A stretch of DNA of 64,000 bases. Source: Wurfbainia villosa (Eukaryota > Streptophyta > Magnoliopsida > Zingiberales > Zingiberaceae). Location of the stretch: NCBI GenBank assembly GCA_025175895.1, contig CM045997.1, positions 106,068,479 through 106,132,478 on the forward strand, given 5' to 3'. A model generated the notes under the pieces. It made no database searches, was not told the DNA's origin, and was given only the letters and a program-made list of their open reading frames with translations. Below, piece by piece: positions 34,821-45,772 of the stretch. Every line of letters begins with the position of its first letter. The stretch's first letter is position 1. Position numbers and translations under genes: made by a program.

Positions 34821-35994
34821 GCCTAAAGCCAATCACTTTGGTATCTAATATCATAGGATTCTACATGTCTCTCAAATTTATCTTGGGGCAGATGCTTAGT
34901 CAAAGGATTTGCTAAATTCTTTTTTGTGGGAATCTTCTCTAATTGTACATCTCTTTTACCTATGATCTTTCTAATCAAATGATATCGGTGTAGTATATGT
35001 TTGGATCATTGATGAGACTGAGGTTCCTTCGCCTGTGCAATGGCACCATTGTTGTTACACAACAATGGTAGTGCTTCAATAACACTCGGAACCACATCAA
35101 ATTTTGAAACGAATTTCTTGATCCAAATTGCATCCTTAGCTGCCTCAAAAGATTCTGGCTCCATAGTAAAATTCAAAACGATCTCTTATTTGGAACTTTT
35201 CCAATAGACCGTACCTTTATTCAAGGTGAACGTATCTAGATTGGGATTTACAATCATCCTTATCCGTCTAGAAGTTGGCATCAGTATACTCGCTTACTAC
35301 CATATCACCTTCTCCATATACCAAGAACAAATCCTTAGTTATTCATAAGTACCTAAGGATTGTCTTGACAACCACCCAATGATCCATTCCTAGATCAGAC
35401 TGGTATTTGCTCGTGACACTCAGAGCATATGATACATCAAACCTCTACAAAACATAGCATTCATGATTGACGCATACGAGATCTGTCTCATGTGAATTCT
35501 CTCATCTTTTGTGCTAGGGCACATAGACTTCGAAAGGTGAATCACATACATGATGGGAATGAAATCTTTCTTAGATTCAGATATGTTAAACTATTTTAGA
35601 ACTCTATGTATATAAACTACAAAAGATCAAGCAATCGATTCGATCTATCTTTATAGATATTAATCCCCAAGATGTAGGTTGATTCTCTCATATCTTTCAT
35701 GGAGAACATTTTAGATAACCAACACTTAACTATTTGCAAGATAAGAATAACATTTCCTATGAGCAATATGTCATCTACATATAACACTAAGAATACAATT
35801 GCACTCCTACTAACCTTTTTATACAAGGGTTCATACGAATTTTGTGAGAAATCAAACTGTTTGATTGTTTCATCAAAATGGATGTTCCAACTCCTGGATG
35901 CTTGCTTCAATCCATAAATGAATCTTTGAAGTTTGCATACATTGTTCTTGTCGACATATGTGAAACTTAGTATCAGAGTAGTCTCTGATCCCAA
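34821..35994 (-). pseudogene. Copia reverse transcriptase and RNase H remnant
   Basis: On the minus strand an open stretch (35994 to 35617) carries RT motifs: RFIYGLKQASRSW, then LYVDDILLIGN with the catalytic YVDD at about 35767-35778. Downstream, frames are broken, but the RNase H end is recognisable as NPLTKHLP, finishing in DWL and a stop near 34821-34832. The N-terminal RT, integrase and gag are missing: at about 35966 the sequence switches to a TRIM primer-site segment. Confidence 0.8.
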
Positions 35995-36003
35995 TCACTC
36001 AAT

Positions 36004-36711
36004 TGTTGGTGCAAATAAAATTCACATATCTCCACAATGGTATGATATTATCCACTTTAAGCTTAAACCCTCATAGTTTTATTTTTGGACTATACCCAAA
36101 AGATCTCATCCTAATAGAGATATTTTTGTCATCTTATAAGTACATGATCTTTTCTATATGTTACTAATGTGAGACTTTAATTGTATTCCAAATACTCTCA
36201 ATAATTCCCCCCTCAAACGAAGGACTACATTGGCCCCCTTCAAGCATATCCATCCTCAAAAGACTTCTTCTATTTGATGTATGATCCTCAGACCACTAGT
36301 TCTTCTGAGAACTATCTGGTCCTCCTGCCCCAGCTGGACTTTCTGTAGTTGTCTGGTCCTTTTGATCCAACTGGACTTTCTATTAATTATCTGGTCCTCT
36401 TAACTCAACTGGACTTCTTGTCTGGTGTCTGGTTCTCTTGATATGGATATGAGAGTCCCGCTTTCTTCATTCAAGGTACATGGCTTGACATGGGTCATGA
36501 TTCTGATATCAATTGTTAGTGTCGATAAGATTCATATATCTCCACAATTGTATGATATTATTCACTTTGGGTTAAGCCCTCACGATTTTTTTTAGGACTA
36601 TACCCAAAAGGCATCATCCCAATAGAGATATCTTTTTCATCTTATAAGCACATGATCTTTTTCATGTCTTACCAATGTTAGACTTTGATTGTATTCCCAA
36701 TACTCCCAACA
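36004..36711 (-). mobile_element. TRIM element (terminal-repeat retrotransposon in miniature)
   Basis: About 0.7 kb in total. On the minus strand it has a 5' LTR (36711 to 36514), a primer site (reverse complement TCTGATATCAA at 36501-36512, degenerate), a ~300-bp non-coding internal region, a purine tract (reverse complement CCCCCCTC at 36207-36214) and a 3' LTR (36203 to 36004). There is no protein. The LTRs differ at many sites, so it is old. The five bases on its left (TCAAT) and right (ATATG) do not match. Confidence 0.75.
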
Positions 36712-36716
36712 ATATG

Positions 36717-37790
36717 TTGATATCAGTATTTGCTATGAGTGACTATTTAACTGTCTACTTGAAGCTTTAATTAGGGTATGCTCTATTATCATGTAAACCT
36801 ATTGACTATGGATGATTCAGTCTATAAAATATGACTAAGAAAGTGATTGATTTAAATGAATGGATTCTAGCTAAAAAAAAAGATTAAATAGGTTTATATT
36901 TTTTGAGGATTATTCACTGGTCGACCCATTTTTGCTGAGTACAGAAATGAAATTGTGAATATTGAAAATATGGAACATGCTCTTGATATAATGGTCATTA
37001 TGAGAGATTAGAGATGTTCATATTGATATAAATGATTTAATCTAGATAAATGAAAAGATATTGATGTATCATGGAGAGCGGTTGTTTTCCACTTGGTAAG
37101 AGACTGTGTCATTTGGTGAGCGCCTAAGGTGTAACAACTTTTTTAGCATTAATTGCTCAATGAGCAACTATGTAAGGTGTAACAACTTTCTTAGCATTGA
37201 TTACTTAGGATGCTTATTATCGTACAAACCATTTTTCCTTGGTATGAATTTAATGTTCTATTAATCTTTGTGACTATCTAGTCTATGTAACCATTTGCCT
37301 TTAGGGTATAACTTGGACAAGTGGAAAATGTTAATATTATTGCACGTCGTCTACCATTACTACTACATGCAGTAATTGTTAGCATTATTGCACGTAATGT
37401 GTATAGTTACTTCTATATGCAATGATGATATACAGGTTGTGCAAATAATGCACTTAGTGCATTTATGTAATGAAGAGACGTGAATTCCAGATAAAGTGTC
37501 TTCCAAATTGTGAAAGAAAAAAAAGGAGATCATGAGAGTCGTTGCAGAAGCTCTGCTGATTTCTTTTGTGAGACTATGTGTCTAAAAAAGAGAACATTTG
37601 AGGCACAATTAGAATTTGATTTGTGGAATAGTGAGGAACTTTTTAATTTGTAATCGTTCTTCAGACAACAAGAACAAGATCATCAAATCTTCTACTCCAA
37701 GGAACAGATTGAAGGTTTCAAGTAATCGTCGAACTCGCCATAAGTGTTAACAAGTTTTTTATAGGTTCATGCAATTACGAGATTCCTACA
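36717..37790 (+). other. Non-coding sequence, possibly the rest of a copia LTR
   Basis: No open frame. A near-repeat of AGGTGTAACAACTTTCTTAGCATTGATT-like sequence occurs twice (about 37128-37155 and 37170-37200). Phrases such as TTCCTACATTAGAAATCCCC near 37780 hint at an LTR/leader junction, but I could not define its ends. Confidence 0.35.
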
Positions 37791-40137
37791 TTAGAAATCC
37801 CCAAGGTAAGAATTGTCAAGTATAGAAAGTCCTAGTATATTAAGGTCTACTGGATGCTAGACAAGGATAAAATCTTAGTAAAACAAGGTCGACTTGTACT
37901 AGGTAGATGTGGAAGTCCCAAAGAGATATGGATTCTCTTGGATTGTGTTTTCTTTTATCTTTATATCTCTTCTTATACTTCAGAAACGGTTATTCCATCA
38001 ACAAATATAGTCAGTGGAGTAGGGATTTGAGAAATTGTTAAACCAAGCAAATGGTTTGTGTATCGTGTTTGTATTGTTTGGTTTTTGTTATTTATATTTT
38101 TGTTATGTACTAACGATTTCTAAATGAACACAATCAATAAAAAAAATAAAAAAGACAAGGGTTTATTCACCCGTCAATGAATCTTCGACAAATCATATGA
38201 TAAAATCCACTAACTTTCTTTCTTAAACGCCATCTAGAGGTGGAAAAACTTCTTACCAAACCCTTTACAAAGAGAAATTTTGGCACGAGAGTAGAGTTAC
38301 AATAGCGAAAGAGAAAATAGTAAAAAAGCTCATAGAATGAGCAAAATGTAAGCACTTCTATAAGTCCCTTCATTTTTGCTTGATCTCTTATTTATAGACC
38401 TTCATCTTCCTACAACCTTCATTGTATCTTCTCGACGTAGTTAGTCTTGTTGAAGCTTTTTGGATACAATCATCGTAAATATATTAACATTCATTGTAAT
38501 TATACAATTGTTTATTTTCGAGTAATTGAAAAATATTGCGACAACTTTATGAATTACCAAAGTTGTTGAAATGCAATAGAAAAAGTATTTTTCTATTCGA
38601 AGTGTTATGTAATTAGAGAGATTTTATTTTATATTTTAAAACATATATTAGAAATAAGATTTTTTTTTTTCCTATGATGATCTTGGGAAGAATTGAATTG
38701 AGAATGGTTTTCAAAAATCATGATAAAATATTTTTAAAAATGTGCGATGGAAATGTTGCTCTTAAAAAAAACTTGGGTATATTTTAGTAGAATAAATTTA
38801 AGCAAATAGAAAACAAACCCAAGAATAATAAATAGAAGAAAGTAAAAATAGGAATAAAAAAGAAAAGTGTGAAAAGAACAATAAAAATAATATAAAAAAT
38901 TTAAGAATAAAAAGAATTCAACTAACAAATATGAAAATTGAAAAATATTGCTATGCTCCTCGACTAAATATTTATGATTCGATTCTTATATAATGTAACA
39001 CTTATTTTTTTTTTTAGTGAAATAAAAAATTTAGAATGTTGAATTGTCTGCTACAAATACTTCTGAATTTATTTCAATAATTAATAAGAAATTTTTATGA
39101 GATTGAATCAATCATTCCTAGAATTAATAGTTTCGAATAATTAGATATTTGATATCAATAAAAAAACTATGAATGGATGACTCATGGTTATCCCATTCGA
39201 TCAATTTTTTATTTTTGGATTTTATAAGTTCAAAATCTTCAAATTCTAAAATCAATTAAATAATTATTTCTCGTCACAGGTAGGATGTCTATCCTCTATT
39301 GTGTAGGTGTCAGTACGATTATATATCGATCGTGATTTAATTTACCTCTCTTCACACAGTCATGAGGCTAGTTTTGAGAGACGTTTGAGGTGAACGATAT
39401 CATTTTTTTTAAGAAATTAAATAATTACTAAATTATAATTAATTTTTATAAATTAGATAAGATTTAACAACAACAACCCAAGAAACCGCACATTTAAAGA
39501 GATTTATAATTTTACTGCACCAACATATTTTTTTTTCGGCTATAATAATCTCAAAAACCAAACATCAAACTAAATTTAGAATTAATTTGTGCTTCAATAA
39601 ATGGTAATAGAAAGCTTTCATGTTAAGCGTAGTTTCCATAGAAAAGTCAGATGATTAATATGATGTAAAATTATATTAATGGATAATAGTCAATTTCCAT
39701 CAAACATGGGGTGTCGATTTTCTATCATGTTTAGATGTTGATAAACTAAATATCTATCATAATTAATCTCTTTTGTATTGATTGTAAAATCGATTGATAA
39801 AAATGTTAGAACGAGCTAGTCACTTTTGCATCAATAAATGTTATAAGCGTTTATGAAAAGCAACTCTATAATATTTTTTAGTGAAAAGTATAAAAATCCA
39901 AACTACTTTACGTTAAGCGTGTATGAAAAGCAACTCCATAAGATTTTTTAGCGAAAAGTATAAAAATCAAAATTACTTTTTCCATGATAATTTCAATTTT
40001 GTTTTATGAGGGTGACATATAGAAAATTAAGGTATCAAAAGAATATCTCTTTTAAAAAATAATTAAAACAATACTCTATTTATAATTTGATACTTAATTT
40101 TTAAAAAAAAAAATCTAGATATCCAAACTTCTTATCA
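37791..40137. other. AT-rich intergenic sequence, no gene recognised
   Basis: At 38155-38400 there is a weak, diverged similarity to a minus-strand copia LTR end (GTTTATTCACCCG, then GAGGTGGAAAAACTTCTTACC). The rest contains long A and T runs and scattered open frames of fewer than 70 codons with extreme AT-driven composition, which I do not consider genes. Confidence 0.5.
39845..39980 (+). repeat. 70-bp tandem duplication
   Basis: Two head-to-tail copies start with AAGCGT at 39845 and 39915 and share TATGAAAAGCAACTC and AAAAGTATAAAAATC. They differ by a few substitutions. Confidence 0.85.
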
Positions 40138-42013
40138 GGTAGGTAATTTCCTACCGGTCGGGTAGATGTAATGATTTCCAGATTTAGACATAGATATGAA
40201 CATGTTAGGTGTTCATATTACCTTGACCATGCTCTGTTTATCGTATGCTTGAACTTACCGTTGTTATATATGTGTGCTCGATTATTGATAACACATATTC
40301 CCTAGCATGATCTAGAAGTTACAGATGTGATGTAAGTATGTTTAACTGTTTAGTAGGATGTAGATGTTAGAGTACGGAGGATGACCTAAATTGTAAATTT
40401 GGCAAAAAGGTCCTCTGTGGATAAGTATGGCCCTAAATGTAGGACTCATTCCATACCTGTATGTTGCACCTTTATTACCAACCACGGGTTGTGTAAATGG
40501 TCAGGTGAGTCGTGGACAGTGTGTCGCTACGGACCGATGGTCCTAGCTTGTCATGATCAGATGAGTATGACTCTCTACAGGATAGAGAGTGTACTGATCA
40601 ATCGGGTGTGACTCTCTGTTGAACAGAGAGTCTATGGTAGATGTTTGTATGTGAGACAACACCCTCATGTCATTGCATGCATACTGACGACATCGTCTCC
40701 CCTTGGGGTTGAGAGAGAGTCGTCAGTCATCCTGCCTCCCAGGTTACTTCCAGAGGAGTAACTGGTGTGAGGGCATAGCATTTGTTGTGCCGCACTCTAC
40801 CATTATTGACGATGGTTGTTGGAGTTGCGTGCAGTAGTCCTGGGTGCGTGGCACTCGACCGTTCATTGGTAGTGTCAGTCGGAGTAGCCAGCAGCAGGGA
40901 CCCCCGTTACGTAGCGAGCTCTTTACGCTCACATGCTACTTGATCATACTGCCCACTCGACCACTCTATAGCAGTGGTCGGTGTGAGTTGGGACAGTTGT
41001 CATGTCGTGCCACCTAGGCCTGCCAGGATCGTAGTAAGCAGTAGGGTGTGAGGCATGACCATGCATGTTGCATTGTCGTATCATCAGTGTTTTGCATATG
41101 GTTATATATATATACATACCGCTTGTATATATATATATATGGATGATGGTGATTAGTATACATACGGTCTGATCTATATGTATACTCACCTTGATGATGC
41201 ATTTGTATGTACTATGCTTGTTGCATTTGTTTGTACATATTCATACATGCTACTGCATTTCCTGTATGGTAGTAGGCTCGTACTTGTATACCTGTTGGTT
41301 ATTTACGATGATACCCTTGGATCATATTCAGGATATTGTGTGATTTAGTACTATTCCTTTATACCCTATGATGTGGTTATATGCCTAGATTGGATCAGGA
41401 TAGAGTAGCTGACGGTCAGGTATGTCAGCATCGTTGTGAATGCATGCATATATACCTTTTATGCTGATGTATACCCGTTGTTCGAGTAGATTTAGACTGT
41501 TGAATGACATGTAATATTGATATATATATTTACATGTTTTCTCTGATTACCTGCTGAGTTTTACTCACCACCTTCGACCCTGGATTTTTCTGTCGCCCAG
41601 GTAACATGTAGACGCCTTTGTGATGACTTGGAGTTGTGCTGACCGATCCATCCCATCTCTATTTTCCGATGTCTCCCGAGGAGTTCATTTTGTTTTTCTC
41701 TCTTATGGCTTGGACTTGTTTATGTGTTATGGATTTTGGTCCTATGTCATGGACCCTTGTTTTGTTATGGACTTTGTCGTGATGTCGTCGTTTTATTTAC
41801 GGTTTTATTACTGTGGACTTGTCAGGTGGTGTACACCTGTATATTTTGTTATCTATGTTGTGGGTATGTGGTTTTCATTTCCGCTGCTATTAGTATTTTA
41901 TATTATGTTGTTGTTGTGGGCCTACGGGCCTTGTATTAACCCGAAATGTTGCCACGTACAGGGGAGATGTCGTCCGTTTGATTTTCGACACGGCATACTC
42001 TCGGGGCGTGACA
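40138..42013 (+). repeat. 5' LTR of the gypsy chromovirus, left-truncated
   Basis: It is nearly identical to 61427-62428 from its first base (CTTCTTATCAGGTAGG) until the 3' copy breaks off. It ends CTCGGGGCGTGACA. The sequence left of 40138 is unrelated AT-rich DNA, so the missing ~1.4 kb, including the GC-rich leader present at 60012-61426, was deleted. Confidence 0.88.
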
Positions 42014-42020
42014 ACTTTAT

Positions 42021-42032
42021 TGGTATCAGAGC
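42021..42032 (+). promoter_or_regulatory. Primer-binding site (initiator tRNA-Met type)
   Basis: TGGTATCAGAGC lies 7 bp after the LTR end, with the same spacing as at 14532. Confidence 0.92.
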
Positions 42033-42234
42033 CGAAGGTTCTGCGATGCCATATTATGATTTTGTTTTTGAGTCTTGGATTCTCGGGAGTCGGTATATTT
42101 TTTGGTTTTGGTTTTTGTGAGATGGGATTGACAGCGGCATAAGCTCCGGGCAGCACGAAGTAAGTGTTCCTGATAATTTATACTTAGTTAGATACTTATC
42201 TAGACTTGTTCAACAGGTGAATACTGTCAGAGTT

Positions 42235-42581
42235 ATGCCACCTGTTCAGACTCGTGGTCGAGGTCGTCCATCCAAGCGAGCAACCAGAGGGAGGGGACGA
42301 GATACCGTTGCGACTGAGCCTGCTACTCAAGCACCACCTCAGCAAACCCCTATTAGTGATTCGGAGTCTCAGAATCCGGATGTACCACTGACTACGCCAG
42401 AGCCCACAGAGTTCAGTAGGCTCAATGATAAGTCACGGATACTCGTGTTAGCACGATCAGCCAAGGAGAAGTTCACCTTGTTTCGAGGGGAGTCCGACCC
42501 ATGGATTGCCCGATCTTGGCTGGAAAATATGGAAGACACCTTCGAATATATGAATAGAACAGATGTGGAGAAGGTGGGCCT
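42235..42581 (+). pseudogene. Gypsy gag, N-terminal part, interrupted by insertion
   Basis: The ATG at 42235 gives MPPVQTRGRGRPSKR, the basic RG-rich start of plant chromovirus gags. A Pro/Thr/Ser-rich linker follows, then the start of the retrotransposon gag domain (FRGESDPWIARSWLENME) up to 42581, where the nested LTR begins. The domain continues from 55487. GGCCT is present once at each side of the insert (42577-42581 and 55482-55486). Confidence 0.85.
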
Positions 42582-44071
42582 TGTTGGTGCAATCGGCCCA
42601 GGTCATAATTGACCAGGACTCGAGTTTGGCTCGAGTGATGTTTTGATGTGTTTTGATGTTTCGACAAAAACATATGACAATATAATTGTCATGAAAAGTC
42701 CAAGTTGGACACTTGGGAAAGTCCAAATCCTGAGTACTTGGCAAATGGAAAGTCCAACATGTGTTGGCAAGGAAAGTCCAAGCATGGGTCTTGGCATGAA
42801 AAGTCCAACATGGGTTGGCAAGGGAAAGTCCAAGCATGGTCTTGGCATTTGAGAAGTCCAAGCATGGTCTTGGCATTTGAAGTCCAAGGGGATTGATATT
42901 GGCGGCGTAAAGTCCAAGCGGTAGTCTTGGCAGCATAAGTCCAATGATTGGCGGCGTAAAGTCCAAGCGGTAGTCTTGGCAGCATAAGTCCAATGAATGG
43001 CGGCGTAAAGTCCAAGCGGAGTCTTGGCGGCGTAAGTCCAATATGCCTTGGCGGTGTAGACACCGTTAGCATGACATAGCCGACGGAAGCACCTGAAGGC
43101 TAGCGCGATGGATGAACAAGTCATGGATGACTTGGAGGGATCCAAGAGGCGTGAGGCTGATGGAGGTGACTAGAAGGCTTAGGTCTAGGCTAAGGGTGGT
43201 CTAGCAAGTATGGGGGAACCATACTTGAGTTAAAACCTCATGTTTGAGGTGTGCCAGTCGACTGGTGTCATGTGGCAGTCGACTGGACCGAGTCAACTAG
43301 GGTTTGACTGCGGGTTATGGCCTAGCGATCATTGCCATAGGTTGGCGGATCGGTGATGCTCAGCGACCGATCGTGATCGTCGATCGATCGGGGTGCTTGA
43401 GAATTCGACCGCTGAGAATGGAGTCGAGACTCGACTGGTCGAGTGAGGACTCCATCAGTCGACTGATGGTAGTTCCGTTGGACTTATCCAACGTGGAACT
43501 AGCCGTTGTCTCACGACAACAGTGGCATCAGTCGACTGATGGTCTCGATCAGTCGACTGATAGACTTTTTCCAGCACAGGTTGAAGCTATATATGGAACT
43601 CGTGATGGAGGAAAAAAAATCGTTTCTTGAGGGCTATTGGGGCGATTTGTTGGTGCAAATCAGGTCTCCAAGTGCAAGCAAGCAACCAAGCATTCAAGCA
43701 ATCAAAACAAGTGTTGTAAAGTCTTTTCTTTACTTGTATTTCATATTTACATTGTATATTGCTTGTATTTCATTCTTACTGTTGTAAGATTTATTGTAAG
43801 GGGTTTCTCCGCCTCCGACTTGTGTCGAGAAGGAGTGTTTATCATTAGTGAGTGCGTGTGCATCACTAGGGCTCTTTAGAGCTCGATCCGTGGAGTAGGA
43901 ACCGTGCGGTTCCGAACCACGTTATATCATTGTGTTAGCTTGTTGTCTATTTCGTTATTGCTTTTATCATTATATATATTCCGCTGCGCTAACGAAATTG
44001 TAGACACAAACGAGATCGAATTACATCTTCGCTATTCACCCCCCCTCTAGCCATTCCAACGATTCCTAACA
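42582..44071 (+). repeat. 5' LTR of the 12.9-kb element (1.49 kb)
   Basis: It begins TGTTGGTGCAATCGG and ends GATTCCTAACA. The CCAAG...CTTGG repeat block is at 42695-43040 and CAGTCGACTG palindromes are at 43255-43565. The middle (43320-43420) reads CGATCG-rich where the family has CAGTCGACTG. The first 0.7 kb is nearly identical to 49832-50480. Confidence 0.92.
42695..43040 (+). repeat. Hairpin-forming tandem repeats in the LTR
   Basis: About 12 units of roughly 25-35 bp follow the pattern AAGTCCAAG-(6-8 nt)-CTTGGCA. Each unit is a small inverted repeat. In some units the arms are CCAAC...GTTGG instead, preserving pairing. Overlapping open frames here (both strands) are by-products of the repeat and not genes. 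Equivalent blocks lie at 24605-24860, 49945-50290 and 54163-54500. Confidence 0.85.
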
Positions 44072-44073
44072 AG

Positions 44074-44085
44074 TGGTATCAGAGC
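44074..44085 (+). promoter_or_regulatory. Primer-binding site (initiator tRNA-Met type)
   Basis: TGGTATCAGAGC lies two bases after the 5' LTR end. Confidence 0.93.
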
Positions 44086-44137
44086 CCGGGGCTCTTCTAC
44101 GGATTAACAACCGGGAGCTAAGGTGAAAGGCTAGAGG

Positions 44138-45772
44138 GTGAAGATGGAATTCCAAGACAAGCTTGGATGGGAAATCAACACTCCACCTCCATATGATCCA
44201 GAAGATTTTCCGGCATGGAGAGCAAGAATGGAAACATTCTTGATGATGAACATAGAGGATTGGTTTATCCTCATTGAAGGTCTTGAACCCCCTAGGGATA
44301 AGAAGGGGAATGTCCTAAAATTAAAAAAGTGGACCCAAGAGCAACGCCAAAAGCTCAAGACCGAAGTTAAGGTAACGAAACTTTTGGAAGATTTAATCCC
44401 TAATGATGTTTTGTGCAAGTTAGGGGATTACATGTATGCCAAGGAGCTATGGAGAAAATTGGCAAGATACCATGAGGAGAGTTCATCCTCAAGTGAAAGT
44501 GAGGAATCGGAAGTTGAGATGGAGTCAACTTCCGAATCGGAGAAAGAAGAAGTAGAAGAGGTGGAAGAAGCATCTACTTCTAGGATTGAGGAGGATAGAC
44601 CATCCTCTACACCGGAGCAACCTCAAGAAGAGCTCTCAACATCCGATCAAGATGAGGAAGCTCAAAATTCAACTCCGGCACCTACCACCACCCTAGGTAA
44701 CTCAAACACTTTATTTTCAAACAAAAATCATATTATGTGCTTTGAGTGTAGGGAGTATGAGCATTACAAGAGCAAATGTCCAAAGAGGATCAAGAAAACT
44801 CCTTCGGCGCCTAAAAGTCAACAAAAGTCAACGGACGCGGTTCTCCAAGACAAAAGCAAGGAGCATGTCATTTGCTTCAAATGTCGACTACCGGGTCATT
44901 ACCGGAGTCAATGCCCAAAGAAGAAGAAGAAGGGGCAAAGGGGAGCATCACAAGTAGGGGGAGCCACTAAGGCAAACACTAAGGTATATTTAAATAATGC
45001 TCCGTCTAATTTAAAGCATGCTAGAACTAATTTTAGCAATTGTGGTATGTATCATAAAGAGCATGCTAGAAATAACAAACATATGTGTTTAGGAGCTAAG
45101 AATGTTCACCTTAAGAATAAGGAGAAATTTGAGACTAATGTCCTTAGAAAAACAATACCTAAGAAATCTATTAAGAAAATCCAAGAACATCTAGGCTTTA
45201 ATCCAAAATGGACTAGGCATTCGCCAAGAAAGTCCAATGCCCAAGAGTTAAATAAAAATTCTAAAATTGGGCAATTAGAATTAGAGAACCAAGCCTTGAG
45301 GTCAAGGCTTGAGAAATTGGAAAAGACCCTAAACAAAATACAAAATCAATCTCAAGGGTCAAATTGTCAAACTCTTAGGTCAAGAAGTCAAAATCAACTT
45401 CTAGGACCTAAGAGTCAAAAGTCAACCAAGGGCAAGAATGGTTTGGGTCACAAACCTAAGTCCAAGGTGACTTACCATAGTGTTCCGTTTGACTATGGGG
45501 AGACCAAGGTCAATAGGGAAATCATCCCTAGAGTTGACCATGGTGTGTGTCTAGTGGCTAGGGTTTCTAGGAAACTTAGGGAAGCCACTAAGAAGGTTGC
45601 AAGGGGAGCTACCCCTAGAGTCAACCTAGGTAAGACCCAAATGACCAAGGCTAATAAGCCTAGGAGGGTCATTAGGAAGGTATCTAGGGAGGTTATCCCT
45701 AAGGAATATCTAATTAACCCTAGGAGCTCAAATCGATTTTGGGTTCCTAAGAGCGTGATTGATTCACGCTAA
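44138..45772 (+). CDS. Retrotransposon gag (544 codons, intact, two zinc knuckles)
   Basis: This is the only uninterrupted retroelement structural gene in the window. It starts 53 bp after the primer site. Residues 1-110 resemble a short copia gag N-domain (YDPEDFPAWRARMETF, then YAKELWRKL). Residues about 115-195 are Ser/Glu-rich and acidic. Two CCHC zinc knuckles follow: C201, C204, H209, C214 and C246, C249, H254, C259 (the second reads CFKCRLPGHYRSQC). A long basic region leads to a coiled coil near residues 375-405 (LENQALRSRLEKLEKTL). The end is NRFWVPKSVIDSR. A typical copia gag-pol would carry on into protease after the WVPK motif; here the stop is followed by a non-coding spacer. It probably assembles particles and packages its own RNA with enzymes supplied in trans, which is an inference. 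Confidence 0.9.
   Translation: MKMEFQDKLGWEINTPPPYDPEDFPAWRARMETFLMMNIEDWFILIEGLEPPRDKKGNVLKLKKWTQEQRQKLKTEVKVTKLLEDLIPNDVLCKLGDYMYAKELWRKLARYHEESSSSSESEESEVEMESTSESEKEEVEEVEEASTSRIEEDRPSSTPEQPQEELSTSDQDEEAQNSTPAPTTTLGNSNTLFSNKNHIMCFECREYEHYKSKCPKRIKKTPSAPKSQQKSTDAVLQDKSKEHVICFKCRLPGHYRSQCPKKKKKGQRGASQVGGATKANTKVYLNNAPSNLKHARTNFSNCGMYHKEHARNNKHMCLGAKNVHLKNKEKFETNVLRKTIPKKSIKKIQEHLGFNPKWTRHSPRKSNAQELNKNSKIGQLELENQALRSRLEKLEKTLNKIQNQSQGSNCQTLRSRSQNQLLGPKSQKSTKGKNGLGHKPKSKVTYHSVPFDYGETKVNREIIPRVDHGVCLVARVSRKLREATKKVARGATPRVNLGKTQMTKANKPRRVIRKVSREVIPKEYLINPRSSNRFWVPKSVIDSR

Larger units (their letters stand above)
32009..36711. mobile_element. Composite of short TRIM-like LTRs around a minus-strand copia fragment
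   Basis: The outer ends are inverted copies of one ~200-bp LTR (32009-32203 and 36514-36711). ATATG lies at both outer edges (32004-32008 and 36712-36716). Inside are two further LTR copies (32285-32483 and 36004-36203), TRIM-like internal sequence, a 1.93-kb copia LTR and a copia RT-RNase H remnant. Whether this moved as one unit or was built by repeated nested insertion is not settled by the sequence. Confidence 0.6.

Noticed and set aside
38100..40130. Candidate small genes (64-76 codons) in AT-rich DNA
   Set aside because: They are rich in Phe, Tyr, Leu and Lys from A/T runs, with no conserved motif, splice context or relation to neighbours.
42603..43145. Long overlapping minus-strand open frames (127-194 codons) repeated at 49809-50372 and 54153-54585
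   Set aside because: They run through the CCAAG...CTTGG hairpin repeats of the LTR. Several frames on the same strand are open at once because the unit lacks stops, and the translated phrases (CQDHAWTF, LPRLPLGL) are repeat-driven. No conserved start or domain was seen.
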